DNA of 64,000 nt from Apostichopus japonicus (GCF_037975245.1 NC_092561.1:18638008-18702007); one strand, 5' to 3'. Shown: positions 49,869-61,500, counted from the stretch's first letter. A program made the numbers and translations. The notes: generated by a model not told the origin, from the letters alone.

Positions 49869-51689
49869 TCAAGATCTGGTTAGTGAATTAATTAAACAGA
49901 GGTTATGATAGTCTATATGTGGCATTTGTTACTTTGACTTATTTTATAAATATTAATAGTTTCAGTTATAAATATATAAAGCGGCCCCGGTTGAAGATTT
50001 AAAGGTACAAGTGTTAGTCGATGCATGCCAATTGATAGCTTTCTGCTTTATCTTTCTCTTAGTGACACTTCATTTATGAAGCCACAAAAACACAGTCAAA
50101 AGTAACACAAACCCATCCATCATTACTGGTTCATGTGATGGAAGTAAATGTCATGCAAAACTTACCCAAAACAGCTAAACGAATGTTATTCCATTTGGGA
50201 GATATCACAGATGTTATATCCCTTCACGCAGAAGGTTTAAGACTAAGGCAAATCTAAATATTACATGATCCAGCAACATGTGCCTTTAACTTAAATGGGG
50301 ATTTCAACGTATTCGAAAATGCTTATGTTCTGTGACAAAGATTGATTTTGAAAATGCTGAAACTAACATGTTGGACCTGTTAACATGACAATGCTCTTAA
50401 TGGTTTTGATTGCAAAGCTGGTAAAATTTTAATTTGAAAATAAGAAATGCCATATAAATGACATAGTATCTATTTATTTATTCATTTATTTATCTATTTA
50501 TCTATCTATTTATCTATGGCCTATTTCACAGTAGCTTTGTTTAGAGGTATAAAGTATAAAACTACAATACAACGAGAGGGTACCTTTCTATCACAAGCTC
50601 CAATAAGAAAATCAAATACAATGTATCAAGATGGTAAAGCCTTGTCAAGAACAGATGAAGGAATAATGAGTTCCACGAACCAATAGCGTCAATAACGATA
50701 CCATCTTCGTCTGTTTGGCTGGTATTCGGTTTCAAACAAATACCATTAAAGCTGTTTATAGTTAATCTGTGTAATGTTTAGGCTAAAAAAAAATTGTATC
50801 AAACGGTTAAAAAAATACTCGACAGAAAATTGTCTATTTACTGAAGGGCAACAAATTTCTTTGAGTTTGTATCCATATTCCTACCAAATATATACATCTC
50901 AACTTGTAGAATACATTTTATATTGTAAAAGAAGACATTAAAGGCTGTTTTTTTTTTAATCTGTTTACATCAGAAAATGAAATATTTCATATGTAGGATA
51001 AGGAACTGATAAGGATGCAAAGGGTGTATTTTTAAAGCTATCCTGCTTCGTAAAAAAACAAACTGCTTGTTAAGTAATTTCATTTCAACGTCGAAAATAA
51101 AAATAGACGTATAGGTGCAGTTCCAAAATAGATGTTTTTAGTATTTCAAAATGAACAGAGTGGTGATTAATTTTCCCATCAAACTTAAAATTCTATTGGT
51201 CGGTAAAATCATGTGTAAAATCTAAAACTGAAAATAATGGATCTTCACTTCATTTACTGATAACCATGGCATCTTAAAAATCTGGTTCCAATCATCATGG
51301 TTTTAGTCGTTTATCAGAGCATAACAATTTCTAATTGTAGTGGGTGTTTTGGCTACTTTTTCCAGATAATAATCATAGACAGCTTGAGAAAGTGATCTAT
51401 CCTTCAGAGCTTTATTAAAATACGAGTTGTTTAAATAGGTGTCACGGTTTTCTATAAGGCCACCGTGTTTTATATCTGAAACTTTATTGCAACTTATTTC
51501 CAACATTATGTTCCAGTTCCTGTCCCTCTTGCCTTAAATATAAATAAATGATCTATAGGCACTCTTCTTTATCATTATCATATTCATATCAAAGTCAGCA
51601 ATATATTGCAGCAGATTGGTAGCATAATTCACGCTTCATTGATCATATGGCTTACATGTGGATTGATAACTTACCATTTTTCAATCCAG

Positions 51690-51799
51690 CTCGCAACACC
51701 GATGTCAAGAAAATCAAAAAGGAAGATGCAACCAGTGCGATACCCAACATGCCAGCGCAAAGGCTATCCGGTGAACCTGTCGATCTCTTTCACACTGAG
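51690..51799 (+). CDS. Tandem linker exon candidate, copy c (110 bp)
   Basis: Same borders as copies a and b. Phase-1 reading RNTDVKKIKKEDATSAIPNM then PAQRLSGEPVDLFHTE. Both phase 0 and phase 1 stay open in all three copies, which is unusual and prevents a firm choice. Confidence 0.35.
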
Positions 51800-52325
51800 G
51801 TATAATAGTTAATCATTTATAAGTAACTGTCATAAAAAATAGTCTTTGGATGCATCTGGTACTATATTTTGCAACTTGAAGTATTTTCATGTTCAAGAAT
51901 TTTCGGGCTTAGACTGTCCAATATTTATGTGTTTAATTGAGGCAGATAAAGTTTTTGTTTGAGTATTTTTTTCTTAATACTACAAATCGCATCTGGGGAC
52001 ACATCTTGGGGGGTGGCACGTGCCCCCCCAGGCTACCACCTGGCGACGCCACTGCCCATTGGAATGGAAATTAATGGTAATAACAATATGATGATGATGA
52101 TGCCGCTGCATTTGATTATTGGACCAGGGTTATATAACCTAAGTTAACCTTACTATGGACTTGAAACTGGATTTGGACACAGCATTTTTGGAACTCTGGA
52201 TTTTTTTGGGATGGGGGTGCGGTGAGAGACCGAACTCAAAGTTGAGACCGACATCAGGCCCGTCTATCAATGTGGTATATCCTCTCCTCTGAAATATGAC
52301 ATGACGTTTCATTTTTCTGCTACAG

Positions 52326-52597
52326 GACCTACAGTAAATCATATAAATGATGTAAATGATACGATTATAATCTTTGCGTGTATTGCTGAACTAGACTGCA
52401 AACCTGGTTTAAACTATAACACAAATAATAGTCTGCACCTTTTCGATCACAGGTCAGAAAGCAACAAGGAAACAGGGAAAACACTTTGGATGGTGGAAAA
52501 TGTTCACAAGCGCTTAAAAGAACGTATCCTACGGCATCAAATCGCAGTCCATTTAGCTCAAGCTCTGGTTAGTAAATTAATAAAACAGAGGTTATGA
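52326..52597 (+). CDS. Tandem exon family, copy 4, full open form
   Basis: Acceptor 'ttctgctacag', phase 1. It encodes PTVNHINDVNDTIIIFACIA, ELDCKPGLNYNTNNSLHLFD, KRLKERILRHQIAVHLAQAL and then VSKLIKQRL with TGA. It is the only copy without the TAA after IAV. A donor-like 'CTG|GTTAGT' at 52568 would end the exon in phase 0, which matches the phase-0 start of the DED-like exon at 58998. That link is a hypothesis. The domain is not recognised. Confidence 0.55.
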
Positions 52598-53394
52598 TAG
52601 TCTATATGTGGCATTTGTTACTTTGACTTATTTTATGACTATTATTAGTTTCAGTCATAAATATATAAAGCGGCGTCGTTGAAGCTTAAAAAGGCTCAAG
52701 TGTTAGTCGACGAATGCCAATCAATAACGTCCTGTTTTATCTATTCGTGGCACTTCATTTGTGAAGCAAAAAAAAAAAACAGTCAAAGGTAGCACAAACC
52801 CAACCATCATTACTGGTTCTTGTGATGTAAGTAAATGTCATGCAAAACTTACCCAAACAACTAGACGAATTTTATTCCATTTGGGAGATATCACAGATGT
52901 CCTTTCACGCAGCAGGCTGAAGACTTAGAAAAGTTTAAATATTACATGTTCCAGCAACATGTGTCTTTAATTTGTACGGGGATTTTTACGTATTAGAATA
53001 CTTATGTTCTGACACGAAAATTGGTTTTGCAAATGCTGAAACTAACATGTTAGACCTGTTAACATGACAATGCTCCCAACGGTTTTGATTGCAAAGCTGG
53101 TAAAATTCTACCTTGAAAATATGAAATGCCATATACCTGACATATTATCTATTTATTTATCTTTCATGTATCTATCTATCAATTTATATATCGCCTATTT
53201 CACTGTAGCTTAGTTTATAGGTATATAGTATAAACATAGAATACAATGAGAGGCTACCCTTCTATCAGAAGCTCCAGTAAGAGAAATAACTGTCAAGACC
53301 AGATACAGGTAAAATGAGTTCCATGAACCAAACACGTCAATAACGATACGACCTTCGTCTGTTTTCTGGTTTTCGGTTTCAAACAAATACCATT

Positions 53395-54290
53395 GATGCT
53401 TTTTCACCTTGCACTTTGGTCAACACCTCAAATATCTCTTTCAGTACGCAACAGAGGCTTTCGGATATGAATTCTTCTTGGCTTGTATTCCTGTTATATT
53501 CCTTGTCAGAGGCCAAATGAATCTATGCGATGATAATGGTGTGTGTGTAAGCGCGCATGTGTTTCGTAGGTGACGCTTGTAAGCACGGTAACTCAAAAAG
53601 TTAATGGTGGGTTAACTTCATACTTGGTATGTGGATCTGTCTTCAACGAAACATACCTGGCATCCAGGTGAATAGAATCTGCTTCAGAATTCATACTCTT
53701 GTTTTAACAATGCTTTCAAAGCTACTATCAGGTCCCCCCTATGAGTCTCAATTAAGGTTTCAACATGTTATCTCAAAGGAGCACAAACTGGCTCAAGGAG
53801 TCAAAAGGTTATCTCAAATGGTGAAAACATTGAAAAATTTCTCAAAACTATTTCACAATGTTTCAACAATATCAAATAAGTCTCAACAAGATTTTAAGAG
53901 ATTGTTAGCTTAAAATTCGTAAAATGTGGTTATATTTTACATAGAAAGACTGTTCGTTCTGGATACTGAAACATTATGGTGTAAATGTCTATCCTATACA
54001 ATCCTTACCAGTGAATGACATGGTTGATGCCCCAAAGGGACTGCTAAAAACCTTTCCTGGTATTCACTTAATTCTTTAATTTGTATGGCAAGGAGACACT
54101 AAGGTAACTGGCTTTCTGGTTCTGTTCTCATTATATAGTTACTACAAAAACAAAAGCACCAATACTGTTGCAACCAAAACAACAAGTGATACAATGTGAC
54201 GTTCGTTCTGTAAAAAGGAACATCGGTACCACATACAACAAGTCAGAGGTAAGTGTATGGACAGCGAAGGTTAGTCTATGAATCGGGTAG
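53395..54290 (+). repeat. Flanking duplicate of 42060-43550
   Basis: Same order of blocks as 42060-43550 with large deletions. The array unit joins it abruptly near 53400, within 'tttttcaccttg'. The four units are therefore bracketed by two copies of one flank, as expected if a larger ancestral duplication was followed by amplification of an inner piece. Confidence 0.8.
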
Positions 54291-54374
54291 ATTTATATTC
54301 CTTGCCAAAGGCCGAAGGAATCTATGCGATGGTGATGGCGTGCGTGTGTGTGTGTGTGTGCGTTTGTTTTGCTA

Positions 54375-54530
54375 TCTGACCGAGGACTTGAACAAAAGAA
54401 TTTTAGGTCCTCGGTTGTGATTTTTAAAGAATCACCACGTCCTCGGAAGAATTCTATTGTATGGGGTATTGTTAATGTTACGGTACGTGGATTTGAACAA
54501 TGGAAAATACAATAGGGTCCTCGGTCTGAA
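54375..54530. mobile_element. Short MITE-like repeat with inverted ends, copy B
   Basis: Matches copy A at 19545-19705: 'gaccgaggac' at the left end, 'gtcctcggtctgaatgtaat' at the right end, and interior 'cacgtcctcggaagaattct'. Both copies sit between (GT)n stretches, so the target or the element itself includes (GT)n. Confidence 0.7.
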
Positions 54531-54580
54531 TGTAATGCAACATGTGTGTTTGTGTGTGTGTGTGTGACGCCTCGCTTGTA

Positions 54581-55130
54581 AACACGATATCTCAAGTAGG
54601 GAAGTAGGGAACCAATCTAATATTTGGTGTATATGAGTACCACATTGAGCAGATGAACCATATTGTTTTGTGGGGAGGTCAAAGGTCATTTGGAGTCACC
54701 AGGGGCCAAATAGTGAAAACCTTGTAAACACGATATCTCAGGGAGATAAGCTTGGACCAATCTAATATTTCGTGATTAGGTGGACCACAATTTGGAGTTC
54801 AATGTTCATTTGGGGTCACCAGGGGTCAAATTGTGTAAACCTTGTAAACACGATATCTCAAGAAGGGAAGGTTGGACCAGTCTCGTATTTCGTGTGAAGG
54901 AGTACCACATTAAGTTCAAGATCCCTATTGTTTATGGTGGAGGTCCAAGTCCATTTGGGGTCACTAGAGGTCAAATTGTGAAAACCTTGTAAACACGATA
55001 ACTCAAGAAGGAAGGTTGGACGAATTTCATATTTAGTAGTATGTAGTTGATACGCGTTCAGTACAAGATTTTATTGAGGTCAAAGGTTATTTGGAGTCAC
55101 TAGACTCCAAATTGTGGAACCTTGTTTTAT
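54581..55130. repeat. Minisatellite, unit about 120-146 bp, four or more units
   Basis: 'aacacgata' plus '(t/a)ctcaag' starts units at 54581, 54727, 54847 and 54992. Each unit contains 'accacattgagt'-type, 'ggaggtc' and 'ggggtcaccaggggtcaaat'-type phrases. Diverged single units also occur near 42420-42700 and 56470-56710, so the unit is both tandem and dispersed. Confidence 0.9.
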
Positions 55131-57623
55131 AAGCTACCGTCTCTCCTACAGACCAGCCTATCAGATATAATGTGCGTTAAGCCTCATACGAATAGGAGGC
55201 TATTGGCAATTGCAGATGAGCTTATGGGCATCCATAGAATCTAAAACTGAAAGCGCGAAAAAAATGTGCATTGGCTTCAATGTGCCGCTCGGAAGCTTTA
55301 CTTTGAGTGCAGAAAGGTGTACTTTGTAGTACAGCGGTTCTATTGGACGTTTTCCGTCGTGTTTATTTCAGGTTGGATGTAGTTTCGTTGTGACTAGGCA
55401 GCGTTGATGAAACTTAACAGTTCGTACTGAGATTTTTTACTCTGACCAATTCGAAATAATTGTGTAAAACTGTCTTAGTTTGGCCTCGAGTTCACAAGCT
55501 TTTGTCTGGATTGGCTGTTGATCTCAATTTGTGTAGTCTCTTCCACCAGTTTCAGCATAGCTAGGCCTTAAAAGTAACGTTCGACTTTGGTCACGTTTAT
55601 AATTATGGGACAACTTGAACAAACCTGGGTAGGCCTGTGAGCAATTGTATGTTGTCTAGGCCAGCAACGGTTGGGTAGAATAGGGTTCGTTAACAAAACA
55701 ACGTGAAGAATACCAGTCAGAATACCAATTCACTTAAGATGGCAAAACATCTCCTTCATTATTTCTTAAAGCAATTTTCCTGGCTATCATTCATAATTCG
55801 AAAAGTATAGAACAATTTAAGGAGCTCTGAGACAAGTTTGCTGTTGTTACTGCTAGGAATTTTGGAAGAGAGATGCTCTTACAACCTCAGATTTTCATTG
55901 CGTAAAAGATCGCTTGACTTAGGAAGTGTAATGGAGTAATAGCGATATTTTTCGCGCATCAATCTGCAGCTAAAAGACAAATAATTAATTCGGAAATTGT
56001 ACGAAGTCGTCGCTCTAATTGAGCAGCGGTTCAAAGTCGCAGTGAGGTACTGTATATGCTTAGGACTGCCGCACACCTAGTTTCTGTATAGTATATGCCT
56101 AGTAACGTAGAGGAGCCCTAATGTAACAGAAGCCAAGCTATCTTCGTTTATTAATTTTTACAGATGTTGTATTTTTAATTGTTTGAGACACTACAGTAGC
56201 TGCTTATTTATGATTCTGCGTCATGTTTTACTTTGTTCAACACTTACTTTTGGTGGAAAAAGTTTAAATTTCATACTGCAAAGAAACATGACTTTCCAAT
56301 TACTGAGCACCATGCATCTGCCTAACTTCCTAACCTAGTATTGATGTTGCAGCTCTGTACTTTGGAGACTTGAACAACAATCATAGGCCTAGTGGCGAGT
56401 GGAATTTGGCGAGTAGATTTTAAGTTACCGTCGCCAAATAGCGAGTACTTTCAAAAATATTTGTCGAGGCCTGAGAACCTTCAAAACATGATTTCTCATG
56501 GTAGAAATCATGGATACTTTTCATACGTGGTATATGGATAGGCCATATTGAGTACAAGAATCCTATTGCTTGTGAAGTCAAATCTCCTATACTGTAGGTC
56601 ACCAGAAGTCAAAGTCTGAAAACCTATTACATGATACCTCTAATACTTGGTGTGTGGCTTCATAACATTGAGTACAAGACCCCTATTGTTTTTGGTGGAG
56701 ATGTGTATAGCCACGTATAGTAGACTGACCTGTGTTTATCATGCCATAGTGTTATTGTAACAGCTAGTTCAGGGTTTGCTAACAAGCAGAAGACTAGTGC
56801 ATTGAAGTCATCGAAACCTCAATGCATTTTGCATTCTGGTTTTAAGCAATGTCTTCATTCGCAACCAGTTATTTCATCAAACCCTTAATGTAGTTTGCCA
56901 TTTTGGTGTCTTATTCAGTTCCTATGCTGAAAGCACCTGGGACCTATATTATCAAGTCTGCTTGTACTGTAGGTGTATTCGTGTGGGTGTATTTCTGTGT
57001 CTGCATGTGATGCCTCAACACAAAAAAAAGTCAAGACTCCAGCCAGTTGGATTTGGTGTATAACAAGCAACAATGTTTCTTAAACTACATATGCAGTTTA
57101 CAATGCCATCTAGTCAGAGTTTGAAGTGGGAGTCTGATGTCCCCCTGAAAAAAGGGGTCTCAGACACAGTATTATCCACCCTTTGGATTATTTAGATTAG
57201 TTTTGTTAGAAAATGACAGACAATGGCTACGGTACCATCCCCTGCACACACATCAAAGCATGTTTACTGTAGATGACATCTAACAGTCCTGACCAAAACC
57301 TTAATAAATTCGTAAAACATCACAATTATTCAGTGTAGACTATGTACATTTAACAATAAAGCCCTATACATTTCAATACCTCTATGTATTAAGATATATA
57401 TGTAATGCTTGACAGCAGCATGGTGTTTTGCTTCTTCTGCCACATTGCTTGAGCAATGCATTTTTTAAATTTCTCTTGGTTCTACATGGAATTGTTTACA
57501 AAAGTTAATAAGTTTCTTAGCCTTATAGCACTTCAGCCACAAATTATGAGGCAATTATGGCTTAAAGGCATTAAAGACTCGCCCCAAACCGTGTGCGGCC
57601 ATCTAGAAAATTTAAGTTTTTGT
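55131..57623. other. Non-coding stretch
   Basis: Holds a diverged minisatellite unit near 56470-56710. Small frames at 55879-56076 (-) and 56420-56602 (-) are unrecognised, and the latter overlaps that unit. Nothing else seen. Confidence 0.55.
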
Positions 57624-57915
57624 TGCTTGCAAGTGACTTTTTGTTCATGTGGCTACAAAATGCAGACAGTAATGAAACGTGATATCTTGTTATCTTTAGC
57701 TGGACCTGAGATGTCGTTTCTACACTGTGCTGTGGACATTGACCGCAGCTGTATGTACTGGTTGTACACTAGTGTCAAATAACAAAAGGTAGCAAGCTGT
57801 GTGTGTATTTTCTGGGATCGATGGTGGTGTCTAATACTTCTGTTACACCTCATTCGAAACTAGGTCAGATTACCGACATTAGATGTTTCTTTTTGCAGCG
57901 AGTCTTCACACCCTT
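57624..57915. repeat. Interspersed repeat copy B (paired with 7028-7330)
   Basis: Colinear with 7028-7330. Both copies start at 'ttgcaagtga' and end after 'gcgagtcttc' plus 'caccct'. The 108-codon plus-strand frame ending at 57782 runs into it but is closed by frame differences in the other copy, so it is not a conserved gene. Confidence 0.85.
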
Positions 57916-58551
57916 TAATTTGTTGCATTAATCATCTGTGGTTACATCTCATCTGATAGAAGGTTACATTTAGGTGGTAACAACAGTTTTGCTGTAACCA
58001 CCTGACATACTGGTTCCAGAAATGTTTGCAATCATAGGCCGTAAAGCAATAAACAAAGGATGTAAGGTATCTGAAGTTTAGAGAGCTCTGTGTAAACGTG
58101 ACCAGTAATACCACTAGTAGCCCGGAAGTGTCTTACAGTTTCTTCCTTACCTGGCAGTAAAGCCTTGGTTTGACAATGGAGTTAGAAAAGTCTCAACAGC
58201 TTAGATTGAACTGTTGCAAAGATATTGTTGCTTGAAAGTACTGTATATTACACGATTGTGACATCATATTAAGTTTGAAAGGCCTTCTATCAGTGAGCAG
58301 ATACAGTAGCTAGTGCCCTTTTAATGATATTTTGTTTGTTGGAATTGGCTTTAAAGCACTGTATATATTGAAGGATATATATATTTTTTGTCATTAAGTC
58401 ATTCTGTAAAGTAGAATAGATCAGTAATTACTTTTGCACATTTCACTGTTTGCATTGATATGTCTGTTAACAAATATACCCTAAGTAATGTACACCTACA
58501 ATAACTTTCTTATCTGATTCACTGAGCATCAAAGTATGAGTAAATCAGTAG

Positions 58552-58578
58552 TACCATGGAGGTAAAACCTCCATGGTA
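58552..58578. other. Perfect 12-bp inverted repeat with AAA loop
   Basis: Arms 'taccatggaggt' and 'acctccatggta' around 'aaa'. The match is perfect over 12 bp and could form a stable hairpin. It lies about 420 bp upstream of the DED-like exon. No terminator or microRNA evidence. Confidence 0.85.
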
Positions 58579-58997
58579 GTACTGCGTTTCTGCAGCCTTG
58601 CCTTAAAGGTCATAGGTCAGTTCACATAAATATCAATAAGATTTTAGAAACAAATGCGAGCACACACAGTGAACTTTAGATGTGGTTTGTAGATTTTCTT
58701 TGATTACAATAATCTGAACAGTACTGTTTGATGTATATCCCATTAAGCCGATCAGACAGTAGCTGTTTTGACTTCACTTAGTGTGTGGATCTTCTATGTG
58801 AGTAACCAGAATCTTACTTTCTTATGTGGAGTTCAAGATAAGTTCAAGTCTCAGGGGAGCTGTTGGTTACATCTCAAACATTGTCACATCTCAGAAACCT
58901 TCTGATCAAGGCTAGTCTTAAATGAAAGTTATTGATGTGATTAGTTGGCGAAGAATAACTAACTCATTAGATTGATTGTTGTTTTTCTCTTCCATAG

Positions 58998-59262
58998 GCA
59001 TCCATCTTCAGCCATCTGAAAGAAGAACTTTCTTTAAAGCTAACCCAAACTGACTGTGGCAATTTAGGCCGCTACTTTTCACTACCACCTGATCAAGTGC
59101 AGACCATTATTTCAAGTCCCTTGTACTCTGATAAATTTCTGCTTGCCCTTGAAGAGAGAGGATACATAAACCCTTCAAATGTGAATCGATTAACTGATGC
59201 ACTCACTGAGCTGAAGATCAACCATACTCACTTAACAACAAAGACGTGCATGGAGCTAAGAG
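58998..59262 (+). CDS. DED-like exon 1 of a tandem death-fold gene (265 bp, phase 0-1)
   Basis: Acceptor 'tctcttccatag', donor 'gtaggc'. It begins ASIFSHLKEELSLKLTQTD, continues LGRYFSLPPDQVQTI, FLLALEERGYINPSNVNRLT and DALTELKINH. The helix pattern and the core 'L-x-x-x-G-x-I-x-x-x-x-V-x-x-L' match death-effector-type domains, and the exon clearly resembles the one at 37521 (ELEFVNTLIQRGII, LNALNQLKL). Its next exon, in phase, carries a second such domain. Tandem DEDs are the architecture of caspase-8/10 and c-FLIP prodomains. No caspase domain is visible before the retroelement downstream. Confidence 0.68.
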
Positions 59263-59683
59263 GTAGGCCACTAAGCATTAGCTCTCCTTGTAATTTTGTA
59301 TTTTGATTTACCTCTTGTACTTTCAAAATGCAATTAAGATAGGTCTTGATCTCCATAAAGTATAGCTCAACGATCATTCATATTTTCCTTGAAGCAAAAC
59401 CTCTGTATGAATAGTGATATACTATCACCTGCCAGCTCACCCTACCACCTCCCCTTCCTACCCCCTCCACCCAGAAAGATTCCACTTTATGCAATACACA
59501 ACACAGTTGGTGATTTATTCTATATGCTGGAAACCAAAATGTGTACAACAAAACATCGTATGTATGTACAAGTGGGCAAAAATCACCTTGTGCCATGATG
59601 TGTATTATGCTATCAGCATGCCTGTACATCTCTGTGGATAATTAACAACACTGAAAACTTGATGTTTACCTTAAACATTTCAG

Positions 59684-59983
59684 ATCAAGAGACTGAATAC
59701 GATACATTCCTCGCCGGCCTCTCTGCTTATTTGACATTTTCTATAACAAAGAAACTGTGTGATAACTTTGAAGTTACAGATGAGAACAAGAACACAGTTA
59801 TCTCCAGTCAGAATCCAGGACTCTCCTTCCTCCTGACAATTGATGAGATGGGTATCATTAATCCTTCTGATGTCAGCAAATTAAAGTCACCTTTAGAGGA
59901 ATATCGTCTTCTCCAGGCAATAGCTAAGATACACGAATACCAGTCCTTGGTACTTTCTGACAAAGCTATGCCACAAGATGAAG
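59684..59983 (+). CDS. DED-like exon 2 (300 bp, phase 1-1)
   Basis: Acceptor 'taaacatttcag', donor 'gtattg'. It starts DQETEYDTFLAGLSAYLTF, then LCDNFEV, LSFLLTIDEMGIINPSDVSK and PLEEYRLLQAIAKIHEYQSL. The 'L-x-x-M-G-I-I-N-P-S-D-V-S-K-L' core parallels 'ERGYINPSNVNRL' in the preceding exon, so the two domains are homologous repeats. Outgoing phase 1 means at least one more exon follows. None is recognised between 59984 and the gypsy element. Confidence 0.65.
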
Positions 59984-60420
59984 GTATTGTAAATTCATGT
60001 GTATCTAACAAACTGTTATACCCCACTGGTACAAGTTTCATGCCAGTGTTTGTTGAGTTGGTTTATTTTAGTAAACAGAGGGCGCTCGGCCCCAGCAAAC
60101 AATGTACATATAAGACATCTCCCTTTTATTGAAAAACAAGATGATAATACACAAGTTATTGGAGTGATTCTTGCTGTTACTTAAAAAGCTTAATATGCAA
60201 CTGAAAATAATTAGATGTGATAAAAATAACATAGCCTATACACACACTCCTTTCCAACTGAAATATCTGTGTCTAGCTGGGGGATCACTTTTCTACCAGC
60301 CTTAGAGCAATATGATTTTTCTTCATCCAAACCTTTACTCTTAACCATTTGAGAGTAATAACCTGAATGGTAAGAACTGTTGGACTCTTCTAATTCCTTT
60401 TTCATCTATGTGTAAAAGTA
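59984..60420. other. Non-coding stretch after the DED-like exons
   Basis: AT-rich. A 64-codon minus-strand frame (60211-60405) is unrecognised. No splice-supported exon. Confidence 0.5.
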
Positions 60421-60425
60421 AGTTG

Positions 60426-60464
60426 GCCTGACGTTTCGATCCTAGCAGGATCTTCTTCAGAGGC
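60426..60464 (-). ncRNA. Hammerhead-like ribozyme motif (minimal type)
   Basis: Read on the - strand: stem I GCCT, core CTGAAGA, one extra A, stem II GATCC with loop TGCTA and GGATC, then GAAA, CGTC (a two-base stem III ending in the GUC cleavage triplet), and AGGC closing stem I. All three stems are perfect. A very short stem III is what is described for hammerheads of Penelope-like elements, which probably act as dimers. The extra base before stem II is shared with the motif at 10493. It is probably a solo terminal-repeat fragment, as no Penelope ORF is adjacent. A degenerate relative is at 6186-6240. Confidence 0.6.
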
Positions 60465-60669
60465 AAAATGACAAGTAACAGTAACAGAAGGGACAAAAAC
60501 ACGCACATAATGCATACAGGTTAATGATCTTGGTGAACACAAAGAGATCCTTTTCATCTACTTAAAAACAACTATCAGCCTCATGAACCTTGTCAATAAG
60601 ATCTTTGTTAAATTGATTCTGGTTCCTTCTAAGACTAATGATCAGTTTGTACTATGAATGATCTAGGCA

Positions 60670-61500
60670 TTGCAGTCTCATCGGTGATAACTGCAGGATT
60701 CCATGTTTTTGAACTGACCATCATACACTCTCACTCTATCACCAACTGAGAAATTCTGAGATGGACGTGCACTCCTGTCATAATATTTCTTTCGTATCTT
60801 TTGTTTCTGGATTATTCCTTTCCTTTCTACATTCTTCTGAACCAATTGGGGTTTTAACTGTTCATTTGTCATTGGCAGTTGTTCTCTTAACCTCCTTCCC
60901 ATGAGAAGCTGTGCAGAGCTGGCTCCAGTATTGGGGTATTGCGCCATGCTAGAATACCTTTGTAGGGATCTTTACCTTCATGTGCAGACTTCTTGAGGAT
61001 AGCTTTGACCGTTTACACTGTCCTCTCTACAAGCCCATTCGACTGAGGAAAATAAGGGCTACTTGTCACATGCTTGAAATCCCATTCATTGGCAAACAAC
61101 TCAAACTCTGCACTGCTGTACCGAGGACCATTATCAGATAAAACTTCCACTGGGACCCGATGTCTCGCAAAAATGGACGTTATGTGCATGATTACCTGAT
61201 TACTGCTTGTAGAATGCAATAAGGCAACTTCAAAAAACTTGGGAAAATAATCTACAACAAGAAGATAGTTCTTGCAAGTCAGTACCAACATTAACCCATG
61301 GCCTATCAGGAATATCATGTGGTATCAATGGCTCCTTCTGTTTCCTGACCCTATAATTTTGACAAACTGTGCACCTGGCAACCATATCCTCAATTTGCCC
61401 TGACAAACCTGGCCAGAATAAACACTGCCTAGCCCTGGCGTTGCACCTATTGTTACATTGATGATACTTATGAATGCGTTTCAACATATCAGCTCTGAGA
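60670..61500 (-). pseudogene. Integrase part, frameshifted
   Basis: The zinc-binding H-x(3)-H and C-x-x-C region (CLFWPGLSGQIEDMVARC) lies near 61440-61370. The core follows with SDNGPRYSSAEFELF (second catalytic Asp) and NGLVERTV (catalytic Glu), and the first Asp sits in WVNVGTDL. The C-terminal part contains LLMGRRLREQLPMTNEQLKP and VGDRVRVYDGQFK. At least two frameshifts separate these pieces. Confidence 0.88.

Larger units (their letters stand above)
43590..53400 (+). repeat. Tandem array: four units of about 2.7 kb with duplicated exons
   Basis: The start of the large exon is at 44255, 46970, 49638 and 52326, giving spacings of 2715, 2668 and 2688 bp. Intron and downstream sequence (for example 'aatgccaattgatagc', 'tctgtttggctggtattc') is colinear across the units. 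Units 2-4 have a preceding 110-bp exon-like block; unit 1 begins just after the position where that block would be. Divergence is a few percent with scattered indels. The array looks like unequal-crossover amplification of a gene segment. Confidence 0.93.

Noticed and set aside
57456-57782. 108-codon plus-strand frame
   Set aside because: The second half lies in an interspersed repeat whose other copy at 7028-7330 does not keep the frame.
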